Part shown: in pieces, positions 42,156 to 50,712 of the stretch
Numbering within the stretch: position 1 is the stretch's first letter
Layout of the letters: the number at the start of each line of letters is the position of its first letter
Source: Clostridia bacterium
Lineage (GTDB): Bacteria; Bacillota; Clostridia; Christensenellales; Aristaeellaceae
DNA length: 50,742 nt
Direction of reading: 5' to 3'
Assembly (NCBI GenBank): GCA_030530315.1
Contig: JAUMVG010000020.1
Location: 1 to 50,742 of the forward strand
Program-made: the position numbers and the translations under genes
Notes under the pieces: model-generated
Database searches by the model: none
The model's input: the letters and a program-made list of their open reading frames with translations, nothing else
Told to the model about the DNA's origin: nothing

Positions 42156-44408
42156 TTACGGCACGTACACGCGGTTGATCTCGACGACCTTGCCGCCCTC
42201 GACGCGCACCGTGGTGTTGTAGGGCACGAAGTAATTGTTGCCGGAGGTCTGCAGCGCCTCGACGATGCCGTCGAAGTTCACCGTCACGGGATCGCTCTCG
42301 ATGTCCGAGGAATCCGTGTAGGTCGCCGCCGCGTCCACCACCAGCGTGGTCACGCCATGCTCGGTGTAGGTGGTCAAATCGTCCAGGCCGTGCACCGCGA
42401 AGCCGTTGGAGTCCTCCTCGCCCGCCAGGTAGAACGCACGGACATTTTCCTGATCCTCGTTCACCGCGATGCCGTACTCCGTCTCCTCAACGCTCAGCAC
42501 CGGCACTTCCTCGCCCTCGACGATGATCGTGTCGCCCACCTTCAGGCTGCTCACGTCCACCAGGTCGTACCAATCCTGGGTGTAGATGTGCACCGCGTTC
42601 ATGAAGATGCCAGACGCGCCACCCAGCACGTCGCCCTGGTTGAAGGACACCGGGTAGATGCCGTCGGCCAGGTTGTTCACGTCGATCTCATACGCCATCG
42701 GCGCGACCGTCTTCTCCGCCGGCTTCACGGCGTTGTCGTAGGTCACCGTGTTGCTCAGCCACTTCGCGCCGTCCGCCTGGGACACCGCCATCGCCGCAAA
42801 GTTCAGGTTGCCCTCGCCCCACTCGGCGTCCACGTTGAAGCTGCCGGACGCGCTGTTGTCCGCGTTCGCCTTCAGCTCAACGCCGTCCAGCACCATCACC
42901 AGGTCCTCGCTCTGGAAGTCCGGCTCGCCGAAGGTCAGCAGCAGCGCGTTGAATATCGCCTTCTCGCTGCCCAGGTTCGTCACGGACCACTTGTAGGTCT
43001 GGATGCCCGTCTCGTCCGCTTCGCCGGCCGGCTCCACGCTCAGCGCCAGGTTCACGGCGCTGTCCACGCTGCCCTCGCCCTTCCAGGCCTCGGCGGGCTG
43101 CATGTCCAGCCACGCGTTCACCACCGCGTCCACATCGGACGGGCGAACCTTGCCCTCTTCCACGATCATGCCGTTCGCCGCGGCAAAGCTCGCCAGCGCG
43201 GCGTCCAGCTTCTTGCCGTAGATGCCGTCGAAGCCGCCCGCGTCGTAGCCCACTTCCTTGATGATCTGCTGCAGGGCGCGCACGTCCTCGCCCCTGCGGC
43301 CGCGCTCGAACACGATGCCCGCGTCCAGCACCTCGCGTTGTTCAAACCCGCAGCCCTGGCATACGCGCACGCGCTCGCCGGACTCCGCGCGGGTCATCGG
43401 CTTCACCATCTCCCACGGGCCGAAATCGTGCTGCAGGTCCGCCAGCGTCTGCGGCCACGCGATGCCGTCCGGGTTCAGGTTGCGGTCCTGCTGGTACTTC
43501 ATCAGCGCCTTCTCGGAGCCGCCGCCGAAGATGCCGTCCGCGCCGCCCGCGTTCAGGTAGCCCTGCTCCACCAGCAGCTGCTGCATCGCGCGGACCTCCT
43601 CGCCGCGGTCGCCGCGACGCAGGGTACCCTCCGGATCAAAGCTCTCCTCGGCCGTGCTCGCGCCGCAGTTCTTGCAGACCTTCGCGCGGACGCCCGCGGA
43701 GTGGTCCGTGGCCTCGACGGTGATCTCATACTCGTACTCGTGGGGCAGCGTGTCCAGCGTCTGCGTCTTCACGGTGCCGCACACCTTGCAGGTGTGCTGC
43801 CGCTCGCCGGTCGCCGTGCAGGTCGGCTCCTTGGTCAGCTCCCAGGCGCCGAAGGTGTGCTCGTCGTAGTACTCTTCCTTCTCTTCCTTGCCGCAGACAT
43901 TGCACTTGCGCGTCCGCTCGCCCTTCTTGGAGCAGGTGGCCTCCTTGACGACCTTCCAGTTGCTCCAGTCGTGCTCCTTCTTCTTGGTCTCCTGCTCGTC
44001 GCGGATGCCGCACAGCGTGCACAGGCGCCAGCGGTAGCCCTTCTCCGTGCAGGTGGACTTCTTCTCCACCGTCCACTCGCCCCACTTGTGGTCGCAGTAG
44101 CTCTGCGGATAGTAGTCCACAACCGCTTCGGAACGGATCCAGCCCATCTTCTGGCCGCCGTGCTTGGTGTCCTCGATCAGCACGCCGTACCATTCGCCGT
44201 CGTCGCTGACCAGCTCGGGCAGCACCTTGCTGGCACCCTTCAGCGTCTTGAGCTTCTTGGACTCCTTGGTCTGCTCCTTGTATACATAGATCTTGTTGCG
44301 GTTCACGTACAGCGGATACGTGCCGGTGTACGGCTTATCCGCCAGCGCCGGCAGCGCCGTCAGCACCGCCAGAACCAGCGCGATCATCGCGATAAGCAGT
44401 TTCTTCAT
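42156..44408 (-). CDS. Secreted multi-domain protein: SH3-like, CxxC zinc repeats, peptidoglycan-binding domains
   Basis: The 750-aa protein has a signal peptide (about 1-23), an SH3-like domain (about 28-95), then four or five repeats of about 40 residues with the pattern W-x2-W, TC-x2-G-x2-R and C-x2-CG (about 105-260 and 330-362). Each repeat probably binds zinc through paired Cys with His. Two peptidoglycan-binding type 1 domains (about 265-320 and 365-420; GYLNAGGADGIFG and GYDAGGFDGIYG) interrupt or follow them. The C-terminal 300 residues are beta-rich and unrecognised. The layout suggests a wall-bound extracellular protein. The start ATG 44408 has AGGAGGAAGAG upstream, and a good promoter lies at 44518-44546. 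Confidence 0.8.
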   Translation of the reverse strand: MKKLLIAMIALVLAVLTALPALADKPYTGTYPLYVNRNKIYVYKEQTKESKKLKTLKGASKVLPELVSDDGEWYGVLIEDTKHGGQKMGWIRSEAVVDYYPQSYCDHKWGEWTVEKKSTCTEKGYRWRLCTLCGIRDEQETKKKEHDWSNWKVVKEATCSKKGERTRKCNVCGKEEKEEYYDEHTFGAWELTKEPTCTATGERQHTCKVCGTVKTQTLDTLPHEYEYEITVEATDHSAGVRAKVCKNCGASTAEESFDPEGTLRRGDRGEEVRAMQQLLVEQGYLNAGGADGIFGGGSEKALMKYQQDRNLNPDGIAWPQTLADLQHDFGPWEMVKPMTRAESGERVRVCQGCGFEQREVLDAGIVFERGRRGEDVRALQQIIKEVGYDAGGFDGIYGKKLDAALASFAAANGMIVEEGKVRPSDVDAVVNAWLDMQPAEAWKGEGSVDSAVNLALSVEPAGEADETGIQTYKWSVTNLGSEKAIFNALLLTFGEPDFQSEDLVMVLDGVELKANADNSASGSFNVDAEWGEGNLNFAAMAVSQADGAKWLSNTVTYDNAVKPAEKTVAPMAYEIDVNNLADGIYPVSFNQGDVLGGASGIFMNAVHIYTQDWYDLVDVSSLKVGDTIIVEGEEVPVLSVEETEYGIAVNEDQENVRAFYLAGEEDSNGFAVHGLDDLTTYTEHGVTTLVVDAAATYTDSSDIESDPVTVNFDGIVEALQTSGNNYFVPYNTTVRVEGGKVVEINRVYVP

Positions 44409-44517
44409 ACCCTCTCTTCCTCCTCATTCTTCCTCGATCATTCTCTGACACCAGCGGACTCTGCCGCCGGCTCAAGAACGGATCCGCCCATTTCCCACGG
44501 GCCTTTCCCGACAAATG

Positions 44518-44546
44518 ATTATACCATTATTAACCTCGGTTGGCAA
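44518..44546 (-). promoter_or_regulatory. Promoter of the 750-aa secreted protein gene
   Basis: On the minus strand TTGCCA (44541-44546) and TATAAT (44518-44523) are 17 bp apart. The leader is about 105 nt. Confidence 0.75.
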
Positions 44547-44576
44547 TCATCTGCGGATATCTTTTATGCATTGAAA

Positions 44577-45329
44577 TTACTTTTTCTTGGCGTACTTGGA
44601 GGACACCCAGCCGCTCCTTCCGTCGTAGAAGACGTGATACCACTTCACGCCGCGGTCGTCCTTCCGGGTCTCGTCATAGGACAGCGTGGTGCCCTTGGGG
44701 ATGGAGCACAGGCTGTTGTAGTCCAGTCCCGCGCCAGTGCGCAGGTTCACGCTGCCGGTGGTCTTGATCTTGCTGCCGGAGGCACTGCTGGAGCCGCCGG
44801 AGGCGCTGCCGCTGGAGGCGCTCTTGGAGGCGTACCTGGAGGAGATCCAGCCGGTGCGCTTCTTGTAGGTGACCCGGTACCAGGTCACCCCCCGATCGTC
44901 CTTCGCCGCCTTGTCGTAGGTCAGGCGCACGCCCTCGGGAACGGTCCTGATCACGCTGTAGTCCGTTCCCGCGCCCTTGCGCAGGTTCACGCTGGCCGTG
45001 GTCCACACCTGGCCGTCGGAGGACGAGGAGGAACCGGACCCGCCGGAATTCTTGCTGCCGGCGACATACTTGGAGGATATCCAGCCGGTGCGCCCCTTGT
45101 AGGAGACGCGGTACCACTTCACGCCGCGCTCGTCCTTCGCGGTCTTGTCGTACTCCAGCTTGTTGTCCGCGCTGATGGCGCGAATGGAGCTGTAGTCCAG
45201 CCCCGGGCCCTTGCGCATGTTGACGTTTCCGGTGGTATACACCGTGCCGCTCTCCGCCAGCGCGGCCACCATGGACAGGCAGATCGCCGCGATCAGCAGC
45301 GCCGCCAGGATTTTCTTCATCTGCTTCAT
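44577..45329 (-). CDS. Secreted protein with three bacterial SH3 domains
   Basis: The 250-aa protein has a signal peptide (about 1-26) and three SH3b repeats (about 30-88, 105-160 and 185-248) separated by Ser/Gly-rich linkers. Each repeat contains the typical VNxRxGxGxDYxxI and KWYxVxYxxRxGWxSSxY blocks. SH3b domains bind cell-wall peptide stems or proteins; no enzyme domain is attached, so it probably acts as a wall-binding or adaptor protein. ATG 45329 is chosen because AGGAGACG precedes it; an in-frame start 14 codons upstream lacks a site. It lies 38 bp after the broken gene at 45368 and may share its promoter. Confidence 0.85.
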   Translation of the reverse strand: MKQMKKILAALLIAAICLSMVAALAESGTVYTTGNVNMRKGPGLDYSSIRAISADNKLEYDKTAKDERGVKWYRVSYKGRTGWISSKYVAGSKNSGGSGSSSSSDGQVWTTASVNLRKGAGTDYSVIRTVPEGVRLTYDKAAKDDRGVTWYRVTYKKRTGWISSRYASKSASSGSASGGSSSASGSKIKTTGSVNLRTGAGLDYNSLCSIPKGTTLSYDETRKDDRGVKWYHVFYDGRSGWVSSKYAKKK

Positions 45330-45367
45330 ATCGTCGTCTCCTCTATGCTCTTTCCGCTTCTGCCCCG

Positions 45368-46347
45368 TCACGTCTGGGGCCCGGCTTCCGCCTCGGCCAG
45401 CGATTCATCGATCAGGTTGTGGATGATGAAATCGGCCTCCGCCTCCGCGGTCGGGCCGTCCAGCCAGAACACGACCTCAAGGTACTCGTCGCCGCCGTCG
45501 ATGATATAGGTGAGGGTGTCGTACTCGCCCTCCTCGCATTCCTCCACGGCGCGATACCAGGCCACCGGCGTCAGGTTGATCTCGTCGTCGGTCGCCAGCT
45601 CGGTCACGGCGGGATAGGCAGCGGACTCCTCCTCGGCATACTCCGCCAGCGTGGCGGGCAGGCCCTCCTTGCTGAACTGGTACACGTCGAAGTCCAGCAG
45701 GCTCGCGTCGCTGTACCAATAGGCCACCTGGTCGTCCGCGACATCCTCATCGCTGATCTCGCCCTGGCGGAAGTCGTCCGGCACGGTGAGGGTGAAGCTG
45801 GAATCGCCCAGGGGGATCTCCTTTAGCTCCATGTACTGGAGGGTGTCCATGATGTTCCAAACCTCCACGCCGGCCTCTTCGTCCGGCATCGTGAACACCA
45901 GCTGCACGTAGGTGTCGCCGCTGTCCATGATGAAGGTCGCGGTCTCGCGCGGCTCGCCGTTTTCCGGATTCGGCGTCCAGAACCAGCCCACGTCGATGTC
46001 GTTGACCTCGCTCGTCGGCCAGACCACCTCGACCTCCTCCAGCGCGTTGGCCTGCTCCAGCGTGAAGTGGGACAGCTCCTGCGCCGCGCCTTCCTTGCAA
46101 AACTGGTACACATCCAGGTCCAGGCCGGTCTCGTCGTTCTGGAAGCAGGCCACCTGGCCCCTGGCCAGGGCATCCTAGGTCACCTCGCCCCGCACAAAGT
46201 CGTCGTCGATCATCACGGTGTACACAGAGCTTCCCAGCCGCAGCCGGCGAAGGCTCTCCTCGGGGGTCTCCTCCTCGGCGAATGCGCCGACGAGGGACGC
46301 CAGCGCCAGCATCAGAGCCACAATCTGTTTGAACCGTCTCTTCATGT
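45368..46347 (-). pseudogene. Broken secreted two-repeat protein gene (2-bp insertion and amber codon)
   Basis: A good ribosome site (AGGAGGATAATGAC) precedes ATG 46347 and codes the first nine residues of a signal peptide (MKRRFKQIV). The frame then fails: reading TGTGG around 46317-46323 needs removal of 2 bp to continue as ALMLALASLVGAFAEEE. That restored frame runs about 45 residues to an in-frame TAG at 46175-46177, then continues open to 45368. The two halves are homologous: residues before and after the TAG (DDDFVRGEVT, then ALARGQVACF and LDVYQFCKEG) match DDFRQGEIS, VADDQVAYW and FDVYQFSKEG in the second half. The undamaged protein would have been about 325 aa, exported and acidic, with unknown function. 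A fragment starting at GTG 46153 could still be translated but lacks a signal peptide. Confidence 0.8.
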
Positions 46348-46389
46348 CATTATCCTCCTGAGTTAACCAATTACAGCGCCAGTTCCGTC

Positions 46390-46425
46390 ATTATACCGGC
46401 GCACATCCAACCAACATCCAACCAA
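46390..46425 (-). promoter_or_regulatory. Promoter with tandem 11-bp direct repeats (SARP-type layout)
   Basis: On the minus strand a TATAAT box (46390-46395) is preceded, 8 bp away, by two exact tandem copies of TTGGTTGGATG (46404-46414 and 46415-46425) covering the -35 region, where no good hexamer exists. Direct repeats with an 11-bp period, 8 bp from the -10, are the layout used by SARP-type activators. A response regulator with an OmpR/SARP-like DNA-binding domain is encoded 2.1 kb away. Confidence 0.55.
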
Positions 46426-46536
46426 ATCGGGTAAAAAGGGGTCAAAATTTCAATTGTTCCGTTTTTTCCATCTTTTCGTCGAAAACGCCCCGGAAAGGCT
46501 ACGCGCGCGCCGAAAAACGCCGCGATATTATACTGA

Positions 46537-46562
46537 GGAAGGCGCGATAAAGCGCGCCTTCC
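46537..46562 (-). terminator. Stem-loop after the dehydratase-HAD gene
   Basis: GGAAGGCGCG and CGCGCCTTCC form a perfect 10-bp stem around a 6-nt loop, 24 bp past the stop at 46587 on the minus strand. The following bases are A/T-rich but not a U-run. It is the probable end of the kinase-regulator-dehydratase transcript. Confidence 0.6.
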
Positions 46563-46586
46563 CCAACACCGATATGGCTCGACCGG

Positions 46587-48488
46587 TCACGCGGCGGGCT
46601 CCAGCGCCTCCGCCCCGGCCATGGCGACCCCATCGCCATAGATCGTCTCGAACTCGTCCCGCATGGACACCGTCTCAAAGCCCAGCGCCGCGCACTCCCC
46701 GGCGAAGGCGGCGGCCTCCTCCGCGTCGCCATAGTCGCGCTCCGTGTCGTCGCAGAGCAGCATGTAGGCCCGGCCGCCGTTCTGCAGCGCGTACTGGCCC
46801 ATGGCGAAGTCGCCGGAGCTGTTGCCGAACACCATCAGCGGCGGCACGCCGATCTCGTCGACGATGCTGACCACCTTGTTCATCTTCAGGTTCTTGAAGA
46901 TCATGTTGCCCTCCAGCAGCACCTGGTCCTCCGGGGCGTAGGTGTAGCTGCGCGGGGCCGTGTCCCCCTGGCCGGTGGCCGTCAGCGAGAAGCTGCTGCC
47001 GATCACCCGGTACGGCGGGATCCACTCGCCCAGCGTGTCCTCGATCATCGCCCGCAGGAACAGGCGCTCGGTGCCGCTGCAGATATAGACCTGGAAGTCG
47101 CGCTCCGCCAGCCACTGTACCAGGGATACCATCGGCGCGAACCAGCGCTCGCCGTAGGTCATTCCCTCAAAGCCGGGCACGGGCTGGTCCATGAAGGCGC
47201 GCACGTAGTCCTGGTATTCCTCCACGGTGAAGCCCGCAAAGGACTCCGCCGCCATCTGCGCGGTGGACCGGGGAGAGTCCGGCAGCGGCTCGTGGTTCAG
47301 ATACGCGGCCTCCAGGGCCTCGGCGAAGGCCACGTCCTCGGGATTTCCCTGACAGCTGTCGTCGTGGAGCAGGCGGTACATCAGCATGCACTGGTCGACA
47401 TAGGTGGGATACCGCTCCCCGACCAGCGTGCCGTCCGAGTCGAAGAGCACAATGCGCCGCTCCGGGGGCACGTAGTCCGGCGAGGACTCGTCCGTCACCG
47501 CCTCGACATAGGCGACAATGGAGGCCATGGCGGGAGAATCCACGCTCCAGAAGGGGATGGCCTCCGGGACCTTCTCCACCGCGTTGAACCGCCCGGCAAA
47601 GCGGACGCCCGCCGCTTCGCAGGCCGCGATCTGCGCGTCGGAGATGCCCTCGGCATCCTCCGTCTCGATCAGGTAGTGGTAGCTGCCGAGCCGACTGCCC
47701 TCGGGGCGGTCGTGGAGCGCCACGATCTCCAGGCCGGCTTCATGCATCGCCAGAAGGATGTCGTCGATCCCGCTGCCCTCGCAGGTCGCCACGAACACCG
47801 CCCGCGTCAGGCCCTCGCCCTCCAGCGGCTCGCCGGAGAGCACGTAGAAACGGGTCTTGTTGGCGCGGGAGATCTGCACGTTCTCCGCCAGCACTTCCAG
47901 CCCGTAGAGCGGTGCGGCCCCCGGGGCGGCGACGGCGGCGATGGCCACGTCCCCGGTCTGCGCCACGTAGCTCGCGGCGGCGGCGGTGCTGGCCATCTCC
48001 TCGGCGGTCGCGTCCGGCAGGTGCTCCGCGCGCCACTGGGCGCTCTGGGCCAGCCCCTGCGCGTGGGAGCAGACGGTCCGGATGTCCTGGAGCGTCGCGC
48101 CGGGCACGCCCATCAGGGTCTGGCTGATGGGCAGCACCACCTCGCCCACGACCCAGGCGTCCTTCGCCGCGATCAGCGCGTCCACATAGCCGACCACCGC
48201 GCCGCCCAGGGTGTTCTCCTGGGGGATGACGGCGTAATCCGCCGCGCCGTCCAGCACGTCCGCCACGGCGTCCTGGACGGTCCCCCGCGGGTTCAGGGAA
48301 GCCCCGTCCCCGAAAAAGAACTGGGTGGCCTCCTCCGTGTAGGTGCCCTGCGGACCGAGGTAGCTGACCCGGGCCGGCGCCTCGTCGGCCATGGCCGGGC
48401 AGCCCATCAGGCACAGCAGGCCCACGAGCAGCAGCGACAGCGCGGCGATCCCGCGGCTTCCGAAAGCGCGTTTGAACATTCTGGTCAT
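46587..48488 (-). CDS. Exported prephenate dehydratase-like / ACT / HAD phosphatase fusion, probable lipoprotein
   Basis: The 633-aa protein starts with a signal sequence ending in a lipobox (LMGC, Cys30). Residues 41-216 match prephenate dehydratase: VSYLGPQGTYTEEA, IPQENTLGG (88-96) and the catalytic-type KTRF (211-214). Residues about 228-300 look like the ACT domain with a DRPEGSRLGSYHYLIE block, a variant of the Phe-sensing ESRP motif. From about 345 a HAD phosphatase follows: DSDGT (350-354), ICSGT and a late GNSSGDFAMG. Prephenate dehydratase is normally cytoplasmic, so export and the HAD fusion are unusual; the domains could bind a ligand rather than catalyse. Start ATG 48488 follows GGGAGG. 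It is 56 bp after the response regulator gene. Confidence 0.83.
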   Translation of the reverse strand: MTRMFKRAFGSRGIAALSLLLVGLLCLMGCPAMADEAPARVSYLGPQGTYTEEATQFFFGDGASLNPRGTVQDAVADVLDGAADYAVIPQENTLGGAVVGYVDALIAAKDAWVVGEVVLPISQTLMGVPGATLQDIRTVCSHAQGLAQSAQWRAEHLPDATAEEMASTAAAASYVAQTGDVAIAAVAAPGAAPLYGLEVLAENVQISRANKTRFYVLSGEPLEGEGLTRAVFVATCEGSGIDDILLAMHEAGLEIVALHDRPEGSRLGSYHYLIETEDAEGISDAQIAACEAAGVRFAGRFNAVEKVPEAIPFWSVDSPAMASIVAYVEAVTDESSPDYVPPERRIVLFDSDGTLVGERYPTYVDQCMLMYRLLHDDSCQGNPEDVAFAEALEAAYLNHEPLPDSPRSTAQMAAESFAGFTVEEYQDYVRAFMDQPVPGFEGMTYGERWFAPMVSLVQWLAERDFQVYICSGTERLFLRAMIEDTLGEWIPPYRVIGSSFSLTATGQGDTAPRSYTYAPEDQVLLEGNMIFKNLKMNKVVSIVDEIGVPPLMVFGNSSGDFAMGQYALQNGGRAYMLLCDDTERDYGDAEEAAAFAGECAALGFETVSMRDEFETIYGDGVAMAGAEALEPAA

Positions 48489-48544
48489 GTGTCTTTCCTC
48501 CCGTATTTTCGTGATATGGCGTCCTCCGTGCAAGCCTCTCCGGC

Positions 48545-49348
48545 TCACTGCCGGTTCTTCTGGATCTGTGAAAGCTGTGCCTCCCGCTCGACAGCCCAGG
48601 TGTACTGGGACATGTATTCGCCGAAATAGCTGTTGAGGGCCTCTTCATCGCCCTCCAGGAAGCGATAGACGTCGCAGTCGATCAGCTCCGGCAGTATGCG
48701 CAGGTTGCGGTTCTTCAGCTCGAACAGGTCGCCGATGCCATACTTTTGAAGCGTATCCCGGAGCGACCGGATCACCACGTCCATCTGCTTCTGCATGGAG
48801 ATATCGTACAGCCGGTCCTCCCACAGCGCCGCGAAGGCGTCCTGCCGGGTGACGCCCGCGCCCCGGCGGTCCACCAGGTAGGCCAGCAGTTCCTTGGACT
48901 TGGAGCGCCGGAAGTCCAGCGTCTTGCCGTCCACCAGGATCTCGAAGTGGCCGAAGGTCTGCACGACGATGTGGGCGGGCTTGTCGGCGGCCTGTATGGA
49001 CAGGGCGTATTCGATCTCCTTGCGCAGCCGCGCCTGATCGAAGGGCTTGAGCAGGTAGCTGGTGGGGAGCACGCTGTAGGCGTCCAGCGCGTACTGGCTG
49101 AAGGCCGTGATGAATATGACGCAGACCCGGGGGTTGAGCCGCCTGAGGCGCTCCGCCAGCTCCAGGCCGCTCATGTTCGGCATGTCGATGTCCAGCAGCG
49201 CCAGGTCCACCGGGTTGTCCTCCGCCCAGGCCAGGGCCTCCCGGGGCCGGGTAAAGCCGCGCACGTCCTCCAGCAGCCGCATCTTCTGACAGGAGGAGAC
49301 GGTGTGCTTCAGCACCTGGGCCTCGTCGTCCACGCAAATGGCGTTCAT
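48545..49348 (-). CDS. Response regulator with SARP-like winged-helix output domain
   Basis: The 267-aa protein has a receiver domain (about 1-120) with acidic residues near 7-8, phospho-acceptor Asp53 in LLDIDMP, a Thr in FITAFS and Lys in YLLKPFD. A winged-helix domain (about 128-220; FGHFEILVDGKTL and RSKSKELLAYLVDR) follows, then a short acidic helical end. The output domain resembles the DNA-binding part of SARP/OmpR activators rather than LytTR, although LytS-like kinases usually pair with LytTR regulators. It overlaps the kinase gene by 4 bp. The likely targets are its own operon and nearby secreted proteins; a candidate direct-repeat site is present at 46404-46425. Confidence 0.88.
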   Translation of the reverse strand: MNAICVDDEAQVLKHTVSSCQKMRLLEDVRGFTRPREALAWAEDNPVDLALLDIDMPNMSGLELAERLRRLNPRVCVIFITAFSQYALDAYSVLPTSYLLKPFDQARLRKEIEYALSIQAADKPAHIVVQTFGHFEILVDGKTLDFRRSKSKELLAYLVDRRGAGVTRQDAFAALWEDRLYDISMQKQMDVVIRSLRDTLQKYGIGDLFELKNRNLRILPELIDCDVYRFLEGDEEALNSYFGEYMSQYTWAVEREAQLSQIQKNRQ

Positions 49349-50625
49349 AGGCTCTCCTTTCCCCGGGGGATCCGGATGATCACGCGGGTGCCCCGCCCCG
49401 CCTCGCTCTCAATGGCCATCGTGGCGCCGCACAGCCTTTGCAGGCGCTCCCGCACATTTTGCAGGCCGATGTGCAGGCCCTCCTTCCCTGGCGTCTCCCT
49501 CTGGGAGAAGCCCTTGCCGTTGTCGCGAATGACGATCTCGTGGCAGTCCGGCAGCAGGTTTGTGATGATGTCCACCTGGCCCCGCTGCATCCCCCGCACG
49601 CCGTGGCGGATCGCGTTTTCCACCAGGGGCTGCACCGTCAGGGCTGGCAGCAGGAAGTCCTCGTCCTCGATCTCGTAATCCAGGTGGATGTTGGGGAAGC
49701 GCTCCATCTCGATCTGGGCGTACACCAGCGCGTGGTCCAGCTCCTTGCGGAAGGGGATCAGCCGCGCCTCGTTCAGCGACTCGAGGTTCTGCCGCAGGTA
49801 AGTGGCGAAGCGCTCGGTGATGGCAGCGGCCTTTCTGGGGTTCTCCAGGCACAGCGCCTGGATGGTGGTGAGGGTGTTGTAGAGGAAGTGGGGCTGGATC
49901 TGGGACATCATAATCTGGATGCGCTGCTCCGACACCAGGGCCCGCTCGTGCTCCCGGACGAATTGCAGGTGCAGCCAGATGTAATAGAACACGCAGCAGA
50001 ACACGGCGGCGATTTCCGTGAAGGTGATCGTGCCGTTGGTGGGGCACCGGGCGTCCATCAGCCCGCCCAGCGCGGCCAGGGCGGCGTTGGCGATGGGGAT
50101 CATCTTCTCCAGGCCCTTGACCCTCCTGTACTTCACCAGCGTGACAGCCAGCAGGCAGAGGAGCATCGCGAGGCAGGTCCAGTGGGCGGCGTAGCCCAGC
50201 GGCCCGCGGTAGAAGTAGCCGTCCTCCGAAATGCGAAAGGTCCAAGGCGCAAACAGGGAGGTCAGGTACACGGCGGTGTTCAGGACCGGCGGGATCCAGA
50301 GCCAGCGCCTCCTGGGGCCGTCCCAGAGGATGCAGATGAACAGCATGATGACCACGGGCCGCATGATGTAAGTGTACGCGGACATGGTGGTCTTGACCGT
50401 GACGAAGGACGGGTCCCAGGCGGCGGCCATCGCGTTGGCGGCGATGTTTTCCACGATCAGCGACAGCACGATGGCGTCGATCGACAGCATGATCCCCTTG
50501 ATCCGCTTTTCGACATACGAATCGACCATCACGGCGAAGGCCAGGCCGACCAGCGCCAGGATGGGCAGCATCAGCGTATTGACCTGCTCCTGAAGCTCGA
50601 CTGAGAAGTATCCCACAAAATCCAT
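49345..50625 (-). CDS. LytS-like membrane sensor histidine kinase
   Basis: The 426-aa protein has about six or seven membrane helices (residues 10-225) and then a His_kinase (PF06580-type) domain with the phosphorylated His in QIQPHFLYNTL (about 246-256). A HATPase domain follows with the N box VQPLVENAIRHG, G1 box DNGKGF and GLQNVRERL. The membrane part has no large external domain, so the signal is probably sensed in or near the membrane. The start ATG 50625 follows GGGGAG. It is the first gene of a three-gene unit with the response regulator (4-bp overlap) and the exported dehydratase-HAD protein. Confidence 0.9.
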   Translation of the reverse strand: MDFVGYFSVELQEQVNTLMLPILALVGLAFAVMVDSYVEKRIKGIMLSIDAIVLSLIVENIAANAMAAAWDPSFVTVKTTMSAYTYIMRPVVIMLFICILWDGPRRRWLWIPPVLNTAVYLTSLFAPWTFRISEDGYFYRGPLGYAAHWTCLAMLLCLLAVTLVKYRRVKGLEKMIPIANAALAALGGLMDARCPTNGTITFTEIAAVFCCVFYYIWLHLQFVREHERALVSEQRIQIMMSQIQPHFLYNTLTTIQALCLENPRKAAAITERFATYLRQNLESLNEARLIPFRKELDHALVYAQIEMERFPNIHLDYEIEDEDFLLPALTVQPLVENAIRHGVRGMQRGQVDIITNLLPDCHEIVIRDNGKGFSQRETPGKEGLHIGLQNVRERLQRLCGATMAIESEAGRGTRVIIRIPRGKESL

Positions 50626-50657
50626 CTCCCCGGAGGCGCGGCGCGCGCCGCAATACC

Positions 50658-50686
50658 ATCATACCCGAAAACGGGGGCGACTTCAA
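50658..50686 (-). promoter_or_regulatory. Promoter of the kinase-regulator operon
   Basis: On the minus strand TTGAAG (50681-50686) and TATGAT (50658-50663) are 17 bp apart, giving a leader of about 25 nt. Confidence 0.65.
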
Positions 50687-50693
50687 GCCACAA

Positions 50694-50712
50694 TGTCACT
50701 AAAATAGCGACA
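50694..50712. promoter_or_regulatory. Inverted repeat upstream of the kinase promoter
   Basis: TGTCACTA-AAA-TAGCGACA has 8-bp arms with one mismatch and lies just upstream of the -35 box. It may be an activator site, perhaps autoregulatory. Confidence 0.5.

Noticed and set aside
46175-46177. Amber readthrough or pyrrolysine codon
   Set aside because: A separate 2-bp frameshift in the same gene, no visible readthrough signal, and normal use of TAG as stop in nadD favour a pseudogene.
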